From Allostella vacuolata (GTDB taxonomy: Bacteria > Pseudomonadota > Alphaproteobacteria > ATCC43930 > Allostellaceae), in assembly GCA_006739055.1 (NCBI GenBank), contig AP019702.1, positions 3,869,388 to 3,933,387 on the forward strand: a DNA stretch of 64,000 nt. The letters run 5' to 3'. The number at the start of each line of letters is the position of its first letter. The stretch's first letter is position 1. A program made the position numbers and the translations under genes. Positions 47,776-56,777 of the stretch are shown here, one piece after another. Under the pieces are notes generated by a model. It did not search any database and was not told where the DNA came from. It saw only the letters and a list, made by a program, of their open reading frames with translations.

Positions 47776-48054
47776 TCTTGCCTCTCCCGAACCCGACAAG
47801 CCGGCCGGTGGTCTATCATCGCAGCACCCCTGCGGCCAGGGCACAGACCGCCGCCGATGCAATTCGCAAAGCCGTCCGTGCAATCTGCAAACCCGAAAAT
47901 TGCGAAACGCCCCGACAACAATCGTCTATGTCTATCGACTCGGCTCAAACGGGCCGTCACGGTCCTGAATCCGGTGGCATCATCCTTGCTGCCGGACGAC
48001 CCCGCGAGCGACCCGCTCACACCACGGCCCGGAGCGGTCGACCGAGGGGACATG

Positions 48055-48138
48055 ATGAAGGACTGGACGCTGCTCTTGCCGGCAGCGGTGGTGGTTGCTG
48101 CCTTGGCCATCCTGATCATCGTCGCACGCGATCGCTGA
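48055..48138 (+). CDS. Possible 27-residue single-helix membrane peptide
   Basis: A very short frame encoding one hydrophobic helix (LLLPAAVVVAALAILIIVA) between charged ends (MKDW and RDR), the layout of small regulatory or stress membrane peptides. GAGGGG lies 5 nt before the ATG at 48055. Its short length means it could be chance. The preceding 279-nt gap holds no other gene I can support. Confidence 0.35.
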   Translation: MKDWTLLLPAAVVVAALAILIIVARDR

Positions 48139-48228
48139 ACGGCGACGGCGCCCGCCCACTTCCTGTCCCCCTTGATCCCGGCGACCTGTTAGGATCGCCG
48201 GCCCACTACCGGTCCCGACGGAGCCGCA

Positions 48229-48591
48229 ATGCCCCATGCCGACATCGTCCGCCTCGGCGGGCGATTCCCCAACCGAAGCCGAACGGTGATCCATGGCGGG
48301 CTCGTGTGGACGCTCGCGACCTCCGGCACCAAGGAGCAGGATTTCGGCGTGCAGATGCGCGACGCCCTGCGCGAACTGGGGGCCGAGCTGGAGCGGGCGG
48401 GGACCGACCAGAGCCGCATCCTCACGGTCGACGTGTACCTGACCGACATGGCCCTGAAGCCGGTCATGGATGCGATCTGGACGGAATGGGTGGCGGCCGG
48501 CGACCCGCCGCGCCGCATGACGATCGAGACCGCGCTCGACGGGCCGGACCTGGTCGAACTGGTTTGCCTGGCCGCGCTGCCGGGACGATAG
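48229..48591 (+). CDS. RidA/YjgF-like family protein
   Basis: A 120-residue RidA-fold protein, second of two in the window. HGGLVWTLATSG corresponds to the family's YVAGQ strand, TVDVYLTDM to the central motif, and PPRRMTIE to the conserved arginine segment. The C-terminal VELVCLAALPG keeps the glutamate. It diverges from the copy at 26790, so a different enamine/imine substrate is likely. CGGAG lies 6 nt before the ATG. It is followed 11 nt later by a nuclease-like lipoprotein gene, possibly co-transcribed. Confidence 0.85.
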   Translation: MPHADIVRLGGRFPNRSRTVIHGGLVWTLATSGTKEQDFGVQMRDALRELGAELERAGTDQSRILTVDVYLTDMALKPVMDAIWTEWVAAGDPPRRMTIETALDGPDLVELVCLAALPGR

Positions 48592-48602
48592 GGGCGAGGA
48601 CG

Positions 48603-49166
48603 ATGAAGCCGCTTCCTTTCGCCGCCCGGGGCACGGCCCTGGCGATCACGGCCGCGCTCCTGCTCGGAGCCTGCGCCGACACCCAGACCGAAGGCGCACA
48701 GACCGCGCTGCCGCCGCCCGCCGCGCCGGCGCCGGCGCGGGCGGACCACGCCATCGGCCGGCCCACGGTCGTCGAGGGCGACGTGCTGGAGGTCGACGGC
48801 CGGCGCGTCCGCCTCCAGGCCATCGACGCGCCCGACGTCGCGACCCGGACGGGCAAGCGATCACTGATCGAGTTGCGCCGGATCATCGGCCTCGAGCCAG
48901 TCAATTGCGAGCTGCTGGAGCTGGAGCCCCCTGCCCCCAAGGTGCAGCAGGGCTGGATCGGGCGCTGCACCAGCGAGGGCGTGGATATCGCCCAGGAACT
49001 GGTCCGGCGCGGCTGGGCCCGCGCCCTGCAGCGCTACGGCGACAGCTACGTGATCGAGGAGGCGTCGGCGCGCGCCGCCGGCCGCGGCATGTGGCCCAAG
49101 CCTGCCGCCCCGCGCCCGGGAACCAAGCCCGCGAAGCCGCGCACGGCGGCCAGGAAGACCGGCTGA
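48603..49166 (+). CDS. Thermonuclease (SNase)-like lipoprotein
   Basis: A 187-residue predicted lipoprotein with lipobox LLGAC at residue ~24, a Pro/Ala linker and a staphylococcal-nuclease-like OB domain. VVEGDVLEVDGRRVRLQAID corresponds to the DGDT...VRLxGID start of SNase domains, and AQELVRRGWARAL with AAGRGMW to its end. The usual Asp of the DGDT motif is Glu and the calcium-site glutamate after the IDAP motif is Asp, so nuclease activity is uncertain. The C-terminal tail is Pro/Lys-rich. The start at 48603 begins a proper signal peptide. Confidence 0.8.
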   Translation: MKPLPFAARGTALAITAALLLGACADTQTEGAQTALPPPAAPAPARADHAIGRPTVVEGDVLEVDGRRVRLQAIDAPDVATRTGKRSLIELRRIIGLEPVNCELLELEPPAPKVQQGWIGRCTSEGVDIAQELVRRGWARALQRYGDSYVIEEASARAAGRGMWPKPAAPRPGTKPAKPRTAARKTG

Positions 49167-49172
49167 CCGCCG

Positions 49173-49583
<411 letters not shown>

Positions 49584-49876
49584 CGGGACGACCTGACCTC
49601 CGGCAACGCACCGCCCAAGAGAAACGGCGCAGCCGGGTAGGGTGCCCGACCGCGCCGCGCATCGCGGGTTCCAGCTCCGGGGGGAGGATCGAGGAACCCG
49701 GGTACTACTCGGGCGACCGGGGGCTAAGGGGGGACCGGCCGCTCGATGCAGGGACAACCGTACAAGCGCCTTCCGGTTCCCGCCCGACAGCGAAATTCCC
49801 CCGGGCGCCCCAACGGAACCCGGTATGGCGGGCGGGGGTTCTCCTGCCGATGAAACCAATCATCGGGAAACCCACC

Positions 49877-50197
49877 ATGTCCAAGATCGCCATTGCGGCA
49901 ACCGCGCTCGGCCTGCTGGCCGGAACCGCCTTCGCCCAGACCACGCCGCCGGCGAACCCCAACGCCCCGGGCAATCCGGCGGTGAACTCCAGCGGTCCGA
50001 ACAATCCCGGCGCGCCTGTCGCCGGTGCCAACTCCTTCACCGAGGCGCAGGCCAAGTCGCGCCTGGAGGAGAAGGGCTACACCGGCGTCGGCCCGCTGAC
50101 CAAGGACAAGGACGGCGTGTGGCGCGGTCAGGCGACGCGCAACGGGCAGTCGGTCGCGGTCGCGGTCGACTACCAGGGCAACGTCGTCGGCCAGTGA
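49877..50197 (+). CDS. Small exported PepSY-like protein
   Basis: A 106-residue secreted protein: a signal peptide (MSKIAIAATALGLLAGTAFA), a Pro/Asn-rich linker (~21-50) and a single PepSY-like domain (SFTEAQAKSRLEEKGYTGVG, then VAVDYQGNVVG). Such domains are thought to bind or inhibit proteases or act in envelope stress. The start could also be ATG at 49850; the signal peptide fits 49877 better. The 293-nt gap before it holds no other gene I can support. Confidence 0.78.
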   Translation: MSKIAIAATALGLLAGTAFAQTTPPANPNAPGNPAVNSSGPNNPGAPVAGANSFTEAQAKSRLEEKGYTGVGPLTKDKDGVWRGQATRNGQSVAVAVDYQGNVVGQ

Positions 50198-50238
50198 CGC
50201 CTTCGCCGGCCCCCACCCCGAACGAAGGACGAATCGCC

Positions 50239-50859
50239 ATGAAGACCACCATTTCCCGCCTCTACGACAGCTATGACGCCGCCGCCAACGCCGTGAACGG
50301 TCTGGTCGACGCGGGCGTGCCGCACGAAGACATCAGCATCGTCGCCAGCAACGCCGAAGGCCGGACGGTCCCGACCGTGGTCGAGACCACCGACGCCGGC
50401 GGCGGCGCCGGGACGGGTGCCGGCATCGGCGGCCTGCTCGGCGGCGGCGCCGGGCTGCTGGCCGGGCTCGGCATGCTGGCCATCCCGGGCCTCGGCCCGG
50501 TGGTGGCGGCCGGCTGGCTCGCGGCCACCGCGGCCGGCGCGGTTGCGGGCGTCGCCGCCGGCGCGGTCACCGGCGGCATCATCGGCGCCCTGACGGGGGC
50601 CGGCGTCAGCGAGGAACACGCCCATGTCTATGCCGAGGGCGTGCGCCGGGGCGGCGCGCTGGTGACGGCGCGGGTCGAGGACGACCGCCTGACGGCCGCC
50701 AACGCCATCCTCGACCGCCATGGCGCGATCGACCCCGACGAGCGGGCCCGTCTCTATCGCGACAGCGGCTGGGACCGCTTCGACGAGCGGGCCGACCCCT
50801 ACACCGCCGAGCAGATCGCGCGCGAGCGCCGGCTCTACGAGCGCGGCCCGATGGTCTGA
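50239..50859 (+). CDS. General stress protein 17M/YflT-like domain protein
   Basis: A 206-residue protein. The N-terminal ~45 residues (RLYDSYDAAANAVNGLVDAG...HEDISIVA) match the 17M/YflT heat-induced stress domain. A long Gly/Ala-rich hydrophobic middle (~52-130, LLGGGAGLLAGLGMLAIPGL type) could insert in or associate with membrane. The C-terminal third is charged (DPYTAEQIARERRLYER). AAGGA precedes the ATG. It follows the PepSY-like gene by 41 nt and ends in a strong terminator, so the two may be a stress-induced pair. Confidence 0.82.
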   Translation: MKTTISRLYDSYDAAANAVNGLVDAGVPHEDISIVASNAEGRTVPTVVETTDAGGGAGTGAGIGGLLGGGAGLLAGLGMLAIPGLGPVVAAGWLAATAAGAVAGVAAGAVTGGIIGALTGAGVSEEHAHVYAEGVRRGGALVTARVEDDRLTAANAILDRHGAIDPDERARLYRDSGWDRFDERADPYTAEQIARERRLYERGPMV

Positions 50860-50885
50860 CCGCACGCACATCGACCCCAAGGAGA

Positions 50886-50912
50886 GGCCGCCCGGCGACG
50901 GGCGGCCTTTTT
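50886..50912 (+). terminator. Rho-independent terminator after the stress-protein gene
   Basis: A perfect 9-bp GGCCGCCCG/CGGGCGGCC stem (50886-50894 with 50899-50907), a 4-nt loop and TTTTT form a textbook plus-strand terminator, convergent with the minus-strand SDR gene. Confidence 0.9.
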
Positions 50913-50918
50913 CCGCGT

Positions 50919-51665
50919 TCAGGTCAGGAAGGCGCCACCGTTGACGTGGATGGTCTGGCCGGTGACGTAGGCGCCCTCGGGCCCGGCCAGCAGGCGGACC
51001 ATGGCGGCGATCTCGTCGACCGTGCCGCGGCGGGCGAGCGGGATGCTGGCGACCAGGGACGGCGGCATCGGCCCCGCCGCCGCGCCGCGCGCGGTGTCGA
51101 TGGCACCGGGCGCCACGCAGTTGCAGGTGATGTTATGCGGCGCCAGCTCGATGGCGAGCGCGCGCACCAGCCCTTCCAGCCCGGCCTTGGAGGCCGAGAC
51201 ATGGCAGCGGTTGGGCGTGCCGACATGGTTGGAGATGCCGGACATGGCGACGAACGCGCCCCCGCCGCGCCGGATCATGTGCGGCACGGCGGCCCGCGAC
51301 AGCAGGAAGGCGCCGTCGAGCGCGACCGACATGATCTCGCGCCACTCGGCGAGCGAGATTTCCAGGAACGGGGTCTGCCGGCGCAGGCCGGCGTTGCTGA
51401 CCAGGATGTCGATGCCGCCGAAGGCGTCGGCCACCCGGCCGACCATGTCCGCGACCTGGGCCTCGTCGGCGACGTCGCCCATGATCGCCACCGCCCGGCC
51501 GCCCGCCGCGGCGATCTCGGCCACCACGGCGTCGACCGCCGCCCGGTCGGCCCGGCCGTTGACGGCGACCGCCGCACCGTCCCGGGCAAGCGTCAGGGCG
51601 GTGGCGCGCCCGATGTTGCGACCGGCCCCGGTAACCAGGGCCACCTTGCCGTCGAGCGCGCCCAT
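50919..51665 (-). CDS. Short-chain dehydrogenase/reductase lacking the catalytic tyrosine
   Basis: A 248-residue SDR of the FabG-like type. The cofactor motif TGAGRNIGRA, NAG at ~91-93, Ser142 in AMSGIS and Lys160 are present. The YxxxK motif reads VSASK (V156 to K160): the catalytic Tyr is replaced by Val, preceded by His155. Unless His155 stands in, it may not oxidise or reduce its substrate. It is the last gene of the nine-gene minus-strand CoA operon, 41 nt from its neighbour. Inactive SDR subunits are known in the BbsCD enzyme of toluene degradation, but no second SDR is here. Confidence 0.88.
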   Translation of the reverse strand: MGALDGKVALVTGAGRNIGRATALTLARDGAAVAVNGRADRAAVDAVVAEIAAAGGRAVAIMGDVADEAQVADMVGRVADAFGGIDILVSNAGLRRQTPFLEISLAEWREIMSVALDGAFLLSRAAVPHMIRRGGGAFVAMSGISNHVGTPNRCHVSASKAGLEGLVRALAIELAPHNITCNCVAPGAIDTARGAAAGPMPPSLVASIPLARRGTVDEIAAMVRLLAGPEGAYVTGQTIHVNGGAFLT

Positions 51666-51706
51666 CCCTCGTCTCCCGCTATGATGCCGCCGTCACCATA
51701 GCGGCG

Positions 51707-52582
51707 TCAGCGGCCGGCGGCGACGATCGCCTCGTGCTCCTTCACGATGCGCTGCGCCCGGTAGACGATCGGGTAGTCGACGAACTTGCCGTCGATCTGG
51801 AACGCGGCCGAGCCGGCGGCCTCGGCCGCCTCGAACGCATCCACCACCTTGCGGGCGAAGGCGAGTTCCGCCTCGGTCGGGCTGAAGACCGCATTCACCA
51901 CCGGGATCTGGCTCGGATGGATGCAGGTCTTGCCCTGGAAACCCATCCGCTTCACCGCCCGGGCCGACGCCTCCAGCCCCTCGGCGTCCTGCAGGTCGAC
52001 CCACACCGAATCGAGCGGCGCCTCCAGCCCGTTGGCACGGGACTGGATCACCATCTGGGCCCGGGCATGGGCCATCTCGGCCTCGTCCCGGGTCCAGGTG
52101 ACGTTGGCGTCGAAGGTGAAGTCGCCCGCCCCGAACGAGCAGCGGCGGACGCGGCTGCCCGCCCCCATGATCTGGGCGAGGTTGGCGATGCCCCTCGCCG
52201 TCTCGATGATCGGGATGATGTCGATGCTGCGGCGCGGCAGGCCGCGTTCGCGCTCCAGCTGCTCGACCAGCCAGTCGATGGCCAGGAGGCCGCTGGCGCT
52301 CTCGACCTTCGGCAGGATGATCCCGTCGAGGCCGGGGCCGATCACCTCGACCAGGTCGCCGTAGCAGAACGGCGTGTCGATCGCGTTGACCCGGACATAG
52401 CCGAGGCAGTTCCGCGGCCGCTGCAGCGCGGCCACGATCAGCTGCCGGGTCGCCGGCTTCTCGGCCACGGCGACGGCATCCTCGAGGTCGAGGATGACGC
52501 CGTCGGCGCCGATGGTGAAGACCTTCTCCACCCGCCGGGCATGGTTCCCGGGGGCGAAGAGGAAGGAGCGGAAAATCGCCAT
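51707..52582 (-). CDS. HpcH/HpaI-type CoA ester lyase (CitE-like)
   Basis: A 291-residue TIM-barrel lyase of the citrate lyase beta/malyl-CoA lyase family, which splits or makes 2-hydroxyacyl-CoA esters (malyl-, citramalyl-, methylmalyl-CoA) with Mg2+. It has the start RSFLFAPGNHARRVEKVFT, the Mg-site VILDLEDAVAV and the substrate arginine in LGYVRVNAID. The C-terminal end is KRMGFQGKTCIHPSQIPVVN. It is the second lyase of the operon, only distantly similar to the one at 55410, so they likely work on different esters or form a heteromer. Confidence 0.92.
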   Translation of the reverse strand: MAIFRSFLFAPGNHARRVEKVFTIGADGVILDLEDAVAVAEKPATRQLIVAALQRPRNCLGYVRVNAIDTPFCYGDLVEVIGPGLDGIILPKVESASGLLAIDWLVEQLERERGLPRRSIDIIPIIETARGIANLAQIMGAGSRVRRCSFGAGDFTFDANVTWTRDEAEMAHARAQMVIQSRANGLEAPLDSVWVDLQDAEGLEASARAVKRMGFQGKTCIHPSQIPVVNAVFSPTEAELAFARKVVDAFEAAEAAGSAAFQIDGKFVDYPIVYRAQRIVKEHEAIVAAGR

Positions 52583-52606
52583 GGACGTGGTCTTCCTTTC
52601 AACCGC

Positions 52607-54190
52607 TCAGGGCTGCAGCCAGATCTCGGCCAGGTCCTGGTTCAGCATGTGGCTCGGCAGGTTGCTCCAGCCCTGCACCTTGCGGTCGAGGGCCACGTTG
52701 CGCGCGGACCAGAAGCCGGGGGCGGAATAGGCCTGCTCGATCAGGTGGCGCTGCAGCTCGACCACCAGCTTCTCGCGCTCCTTGGGGTCGAGCGCGAGCT
52801 TCTGCCGGGCGTAGAGATCGTCGACCTTGCGGTCGATGTAGCGCGACACGTTGGCGTCGCTCTTATCGAACGACAGGTAGCGGTTGATCTGCACCGAGGG
52901 GTCGTCGTTCCATTCCGCCTGGGAATCGACCACCACCTCGAAATTGCCGGACCGGCGCACGGCCAGCCACTGCGCGGTGTCGAGCTGCTGGTGCTCGACG
53001 GTCACGCCGATCTGCCGCCACTGGTCGATCAGGAACAGGCCGAGCGGGATGAACGGCGCGGTGACGCGGTTGGTCAGCTTGAAGGAGAGGTTGGGCACGC
53101 CCGCCTCCTTCAGCAGCCGCTTGGCCTCCTCGCGCGACGCCTTGATGTCGCGGGAGAAGCCGGGCAGGTCGACCAGCGCGTCGCCGCGCAGCGCCATGTC
53201 CGAGCCGGGCCGCATCAGCCCGCCGACATATTTGAGGAAGGTGATGCGCGACATGGGTGCCGCCCCGCCCCAGCGGTCGACCGCCAGCGTCAGCGCGCGG
53301 CGGACCCGGATGTCGTCGAAGGGCTTCTTCTCGCTGTTGAACGAGAAGAAGAAGTGCGCCAGCCACTCGCCCTCGGCAAACGCGATCTGGTCGCCGCGGG
53401 CGGACTTGATGCGGGCCGCGTCGGCCGGGGCGAAGCCGCGGAACTCTGCCTGGATCTGGCCGCCGGCCAGCGAATTGACGATCGCGGTCGCCGCCATGTT
53501 CTGCGCCCGGAACCCGTCGAGATAGGGCAGGCCCTGGCGGAAATAGTCGTCGAAGCGCTTGCCGATCCAGTGCGAGCCGGCAACGTGCTCGACGAAGACG
53601 AAGGGGCCGGTGCCCATGACCGTCTTGGTCGGCGACAGCGGGTCGGCCTCCAGCTTGGCGGCCGAATAGAGGCAGTTCCAGGGGCTGGCGAAGTTCGACA
53701 GCATGCCGGCGTTGGGCGCCTTGATGCGGAAGACGACCGTGTTGGCGTCCGGCGCCTCGATCGCCGTCAGGTCCTCGAACAGCGCCGCACGGACGGAGCT
53801 CACGCCCGGGCCCGGCTTCCAGATCCGCTCGTAGGTCGCCTTGACGTCCTTGGACGACAGGACGGAGCCGTCGTGGAACTTGACCCCCTGGCGCAGCTTG
53901 AAGGTGTAGGCCAGGCCGTCGGCGGAGATCGTCCAGCTCTCGGCCACGTCGGGCACGATCTTCGGGTAGTCCTTGGGATCGAACTTGGCGAGCAGCGAGA
54001 AGTGCGGCGCCAGGTAGTGGATGTTCGAGAAGCTGGAAGCGGCGTGGCAGTCATAGGTCGAGGTGTCGCCCTGCACCGCATAGTTCAGGGTTCCGCCCTT
54101 GACCGGAGCCTGGGCGGACGCCGTCCCCGCCCACAGGGTCAGGGCGGCGAGCGCCGTGGCGCCCGCCGTGGCGATCGTTCGTCCGAGCAT
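52607..54190 (-). CDS. Family 5 ABC transporter substrate-binding protein (CoA-operon type)
   Basis: A 527-residue periplasmic receptor with a signal peptide ending TASAQ near residue 27 and the mature start VKGGTLNYAVQGDTSTYDCH. It belongs to SBP_bac_5 but to a different branch from SBP-1 to SBP-8, and is most like the receptor at 61330 (shared STYDCHA type start, LKFHDGS-like loop, DSQAEWNDDPS region). GGAGG lies 5 nt before the ATG. It is embedded in the CoA operon, which suggests it delivers the pathway's substrate to the permeases at 62979 onward. The ligand is unknown; a carboxylic acid is plausible from the CoA-transferases. Confidence 0.92.
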   Translation of the reverse strand: MLGRTIATAGATALAALTLWAGTASAQAPVKGGTLNYAVQGDTSTYDCHAASSFSNIHYLAPHFSLLAKFDPKDYPKIVPDVAESWTISADGLAYTFKLRQGVKFHDGSVLSSKDVKATYERIWKPGPGVSSVRAALFEDLTAIEAPDANTVVFRIKAPNAGMLSNFASPWNCLYSAAKLEADPLSPTKTVMGTGPFVFVEHVAGSHWIGKRFDDYFRQGLPYLDGFRAQNMAATAIVNSLAGGQIQAEFRGFAPADAARIKSARGDQIAFAEGEWLAHFFFSFNSEKKPFDDIRVRRALTLAVDRWGGAAPMSRITFLKYVGGLMRPGSDMALRGDALVDLPGFSRDIKASREEAKRLLKEAGVPNLSFKLTNRVTAPFIPLGLFLIDQWRQIGVTVEHQQLDTAQWLAVRRSGNFEVVVDSQAEWNDDPSVQINRYLSFDKSDANVSRYIDRKVDDLYARQKLALDPKEREKLVVELQRHLIEQAYSAPGFWSARNVALDRKVQGWSNLPSHMLNQDLAEIWLQP

Positions 54191-54213
54191 CGTTTCCTCC
54201 ATCTGTCCTGTTG

Positions 54214-55413
54214 TCAGAGGACGGCGCCGTCGGCGCGCATCCGCTGGATTTCTTCCGGCGAGTAGCCGTAGCGGGCCAGCACCTGGTCGGTGTGCTGGCC
54301 GAAGGTCGGGGCGCCGAACTGCGCCGGGCCCGGCGTCGCGCCGAACTCGATCGGCTTGCCGAGGCCGCGATAGGAGCCGACCACCGGATGCTCCATGGTC
54401 GCGACCAGGTTCTGGTCGAGCACCTGGGGGTGGTCGAACATGTCCTCGATCGGGTGCGCCTTGGAGCAGGGCACCCGCTGGCCGAAGATCCCCTCCCACT
54501 CGTCCGCGGTGTGGGCGAGCAGCAGCTCGCGCATCCGCGGCAGGATCTCGGCCGCATGGTCGGCCCGCTTGCGCATGGTGTCGTAGCGCGGGTCGGTCGC
54601 GTATTCGGGCATGCCGATCAGCTCGCACAGCGCCGCCCAGAAGTGCGGCGAGTGGGCCGAGATGTAGATGTGCCCGTCCTTGGTCGGATGGATGCCGGTC
54701 AGCCCGCCCGAGCGCAGGTCGCGGGCGGCCTCGCGCCCCTCCCCTTCGGCCCAGACGAAGCGCCCGGCCTGCATGGCGAGCGCGGTGCGCAAGAGCGACA
54801 GGCCGACGAACTGCCCCTCGCCCGTGCGCTCGCGATGGAACAGTGCCGCCGACACGCCGTAGGCCAGGAGCGAGGAGGTGTAGTAGTCGACGATCGAGCC
54901 GAGCACGACCTGGGGGGCATCCGCCCGGCCCTGGAAGTTGCAGATGCCGGTCATCGTCTGCAGCACCTGGTCGAAGCCCGCATTGTCCGCCATCGGCCCG
55001 GTCTGGCCGAAGCCGGTCAGCGAGACGTAGATCAGGCGCGGGTTGATCTCCTTCAGCCGGTCGTAGCCGATGCCCAGGCGCTCGGGCACCGACGGGCGGA
55101 AGTTGTGGGCGATGACGTCGGCGTCGGCCACCATGCGGTCGAGGGCCGCGCGGGCTTCCGGCTTCTTGAGGTCGAGGACGACGCCCAGCTTGTTGCGGTT
55201 GGTGCCGAGGAAGACCCGGCTCTCGTTCTCCAGCGTGGAGGGAAAGTGGCGGATCATGTCGCCGGCCGGCGCCTCGATCTTGATCACCTCGGCGCCGAGG
55301 TCGGCCAGCAGCGTGCAGCCGTAGGGGCCGGCCAGGTACGAGGTCAGGTCGAGGACCTTGATGCCGCTCAGCGGGCCCGTCGGGCCCGCCGCCTTGTCGG
55401 TGGCCGCGCTCAT
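54214..55413 (-). CDS. Family III CoA-transferase (CaiB/BaiF type)
   Basis: A 399-residue enzyme that moves CoA between carboxylic acids through a covalent aspartyl intermediate. The catalytic aspartate is present (D148 in NAGFDQVLQTM). Further family marks are LDLTSYLAGPYGCTLLADLG and EVIKIEAPAGD. It overlaps the upstream CitE-like gene by 4 nt, so translation is coupled. With two relatives in the operon, at least two different acids may be activated. Substrates are not readable from the sequence. Confidence 0.93.
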   Translation of the reverse strand: MSAATDKAAGPTGPLSGIKVLDLTSYLAGPYGCTLLADLGAEVIKIEAPAGDMIRHFPSTLENESRVFLGTNRNKLGVVLDLKKPEARAALDRMVADADVIAHNFRPSVPERLGIGYDRLKEINPRLIYVSLTGFGQTGPMADNAGFDQVLQTMTGICNFQGRADAPQVVLGSIVDYYTSSLLAYGVSAALFHRERTGEGQFVGLSLLRTALAMQAGRFVWAEGEGREAARDLRSGGLTGIHPTKDGHIYISAHSPHFWAALCELIGMPEYATDPRYDTMRKRADHAAEILPRMRELLLAHTADEWEGIFGQRVPCSKAHPIEDMFDHPQVLDQNLVATMEHPVVGSYRGLGKPIEFGATPGPAQFGAPTFGQHTDQVLARYGYSPEEIQRMRADGAVL

Positions 55414-56321
55414 CGCCGGGCCCTCCGGGCCTCCAGGCGTCGCGCCCGGTCGATCAACCGCTCAGCCCGCTCGACGATCGGGATATCGATCATCTTGCCC
55501 TCGAAGGTCACCGAGCCGCGGCCCTCGGCATAGGCCTGCTTGTAGGCGGCGACCATGCGCTGGGCGTGGTCCAGCTCCTCGGCACTCGGGCTGAAGCCCT
55601 CGTTCAGCAGCGGGACGATGCTGGGATGGATGCAGGCGCTGCCCTCGAAGCCGAAGCGCACCGAGCGCTTGATCGTCGCCCGGTAGCCCTCGACGTCGGC
55701 GAAGTTGGCGACCGAGCCGATCGTGCCGATCGGCACGATGCCGGCGGCGCGCGCGGCGATCACCGCCTGCTGCTTGGGATAGAGCAGCATCTCGGCGCTG
55801 GGCTCGGCGCCGAGCGAGGACGCGAAGTCCTCGCTGCCGAGCGTCAGGGCGACGACACGGGGGTGGGCCGAGGCGATCTCGAACATGCGCGGGAAGGCCG
55901 CCGCGGTCTCGACCATGGCGATGAACTTGGTCTGGCCGCGGCGGACGCCCTTCTTCGCCTCGACCGAATCGACCAGCTCGGCCAGCAGGCGGACATGGCT
56001 GGCGCTGTCGACCTTCGGCACCATCAGCGCCTCGACCCCGGACGAGACCACCGCCTCGATGTCGCGGACCGCCAGTTCGATCGGGCGATTGATGCGGACG
56101 ATGACGTCGGAGCCGGACTGCGAGACGATCGGGGCCGCGGCCTCGACCATGTCGCGCGCCGCCGCCTTGTCGTTGGGGGCGATGCTGTCCTCCAGGTCAA
56201 GGATGATCGCATCGGCGCCGCGCTCGTGCGCCTTGTCGACGTACTTCCGGACGTTGACCGGTACGAACAACATCGAGCGCCAGACGGTGAATTCCGCGCT
56301 GGCCGAACCTTCGGACGACAT
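55410..56321 (-). CDS. HpcH/HpaI-type CoA ester lyase (CitE-like)
   Basis: A 303-residue lyase of the citrate lyase beta/malyl-CoA lyase family. It has RSMLFVPVNVRKYVDKAHER at the N-terminus (Val-Asn instead of the usual Gly-Asn), Mg-site IILDLEDSIAP, arginine in DVIVRINRPIE, and EGSACIHPSIVP near the C-terminus. AAGGAAGG lies just before the ATG at 56321. A longer open frame upstream is rejected because it covers the DUF35 gene. It is coupled by overlap to the CoA-transferase gene, suggesting sequential steps: activation of an acid, then cleavage of its CoA ester. Confidence 0.92.
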   Translation of the reverse strand: MSSEGSASAEFTVWRSMLFVPVNVRKYVDKAHERGADAIILDLEDSIAPNDKAAARDMVEAAAPIVSQSGSDVIVRINRPIELAVRDIEAVVSSGVEALMVPKVDSASHVRLLAELVDSVEAKKGVRRGQTKFIAMVETAAAFPRMFEIASAHPRVVALTLGSEDFASSLGAEPSAEMLLYPKQQAVIAARAAGIVPIGTIGSVANFADVEGYRATIKRSVRFGFEGSACIHPSIVPLLNEGFSPSAEELDHAQRMVAAYKQAYAEGRGSVTFEGKMIDIPIVERAERLIDRARRLEARRARR

Positions 56322-56341
56322 GGGCTTCCTTCCTTGTGCTT

Positions 56342-56764
56342 TCAGCGACTCTGGCGGTCGAGTTCGAACCGGGGCAGGATCACGCCGTCGGGCATCGTCA
56401 CATAGACGAGACGGACCCGCTCGCCGATCCAGGTACCGGACGGCTTCTCGCCTTCGAGATTGCTGATCATGATCGGTCCTTCCTCGAGACGGACCGCGAT
56501 GGAATTGTAGGGCGCCGGGTAGGCCGGGAGATATTGCCGATGAAAGACGACCCAGGAAAGGATCGTCGCACGGCCCGACACCGGAACCCACTCCAGATCC
56601 ATCGATAAGCAGCCGTGGCAGCCCGGCCCCGGCGGGTACTGGAAGGTGCCGCAGCGGGTGCAGCGCTGCAGGCGCATCTGACGGGCGTCGATGCTCTCCC
56701 ACATCGGCTTGTCGTAGAGGCCCATGACGCGATGGGGGGTGCGGACGACCTGAGCGGTGGACAT
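56342..56764 (-). CDS. DUF35 zinc-ribbon/OB-fold protein, thiolase-like partner
   Basis: A 140-residue protein with an N-terminal zinc ribbon, four cysteines in CTRCGTFQYPPGPGCHGC (~35-52), and a C-terminal OB fold (~55-135, PVSGRATILSWVVFHRQY). Such proteins are obligate partners of thiolase-like enzymes: BbsA with BbsB in toluene degradation, and the ChsH2-type DUF35 domain with Ltp2 in steroid side-chain cleavage. It lies 13 nt after the thiolase-like gene, exactly as expected for such a pair. Confidence 0.9.
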   Translation of the reverse strand: MSTAQVVRTPHRVMGLYDKPMWESIDARQMRLQRCTRCGTFQYPPGPGCHGCLSMDLEWVPVSGRATILSWVVFHRQYLPAYPAPYNSIAVRLEEGPIMISNLEGEKPSGTWIGERVRLVYVTMPDGVILPRFELDRQSR

Positions 56765-56777
56765 GGCTTCGTCCCCC

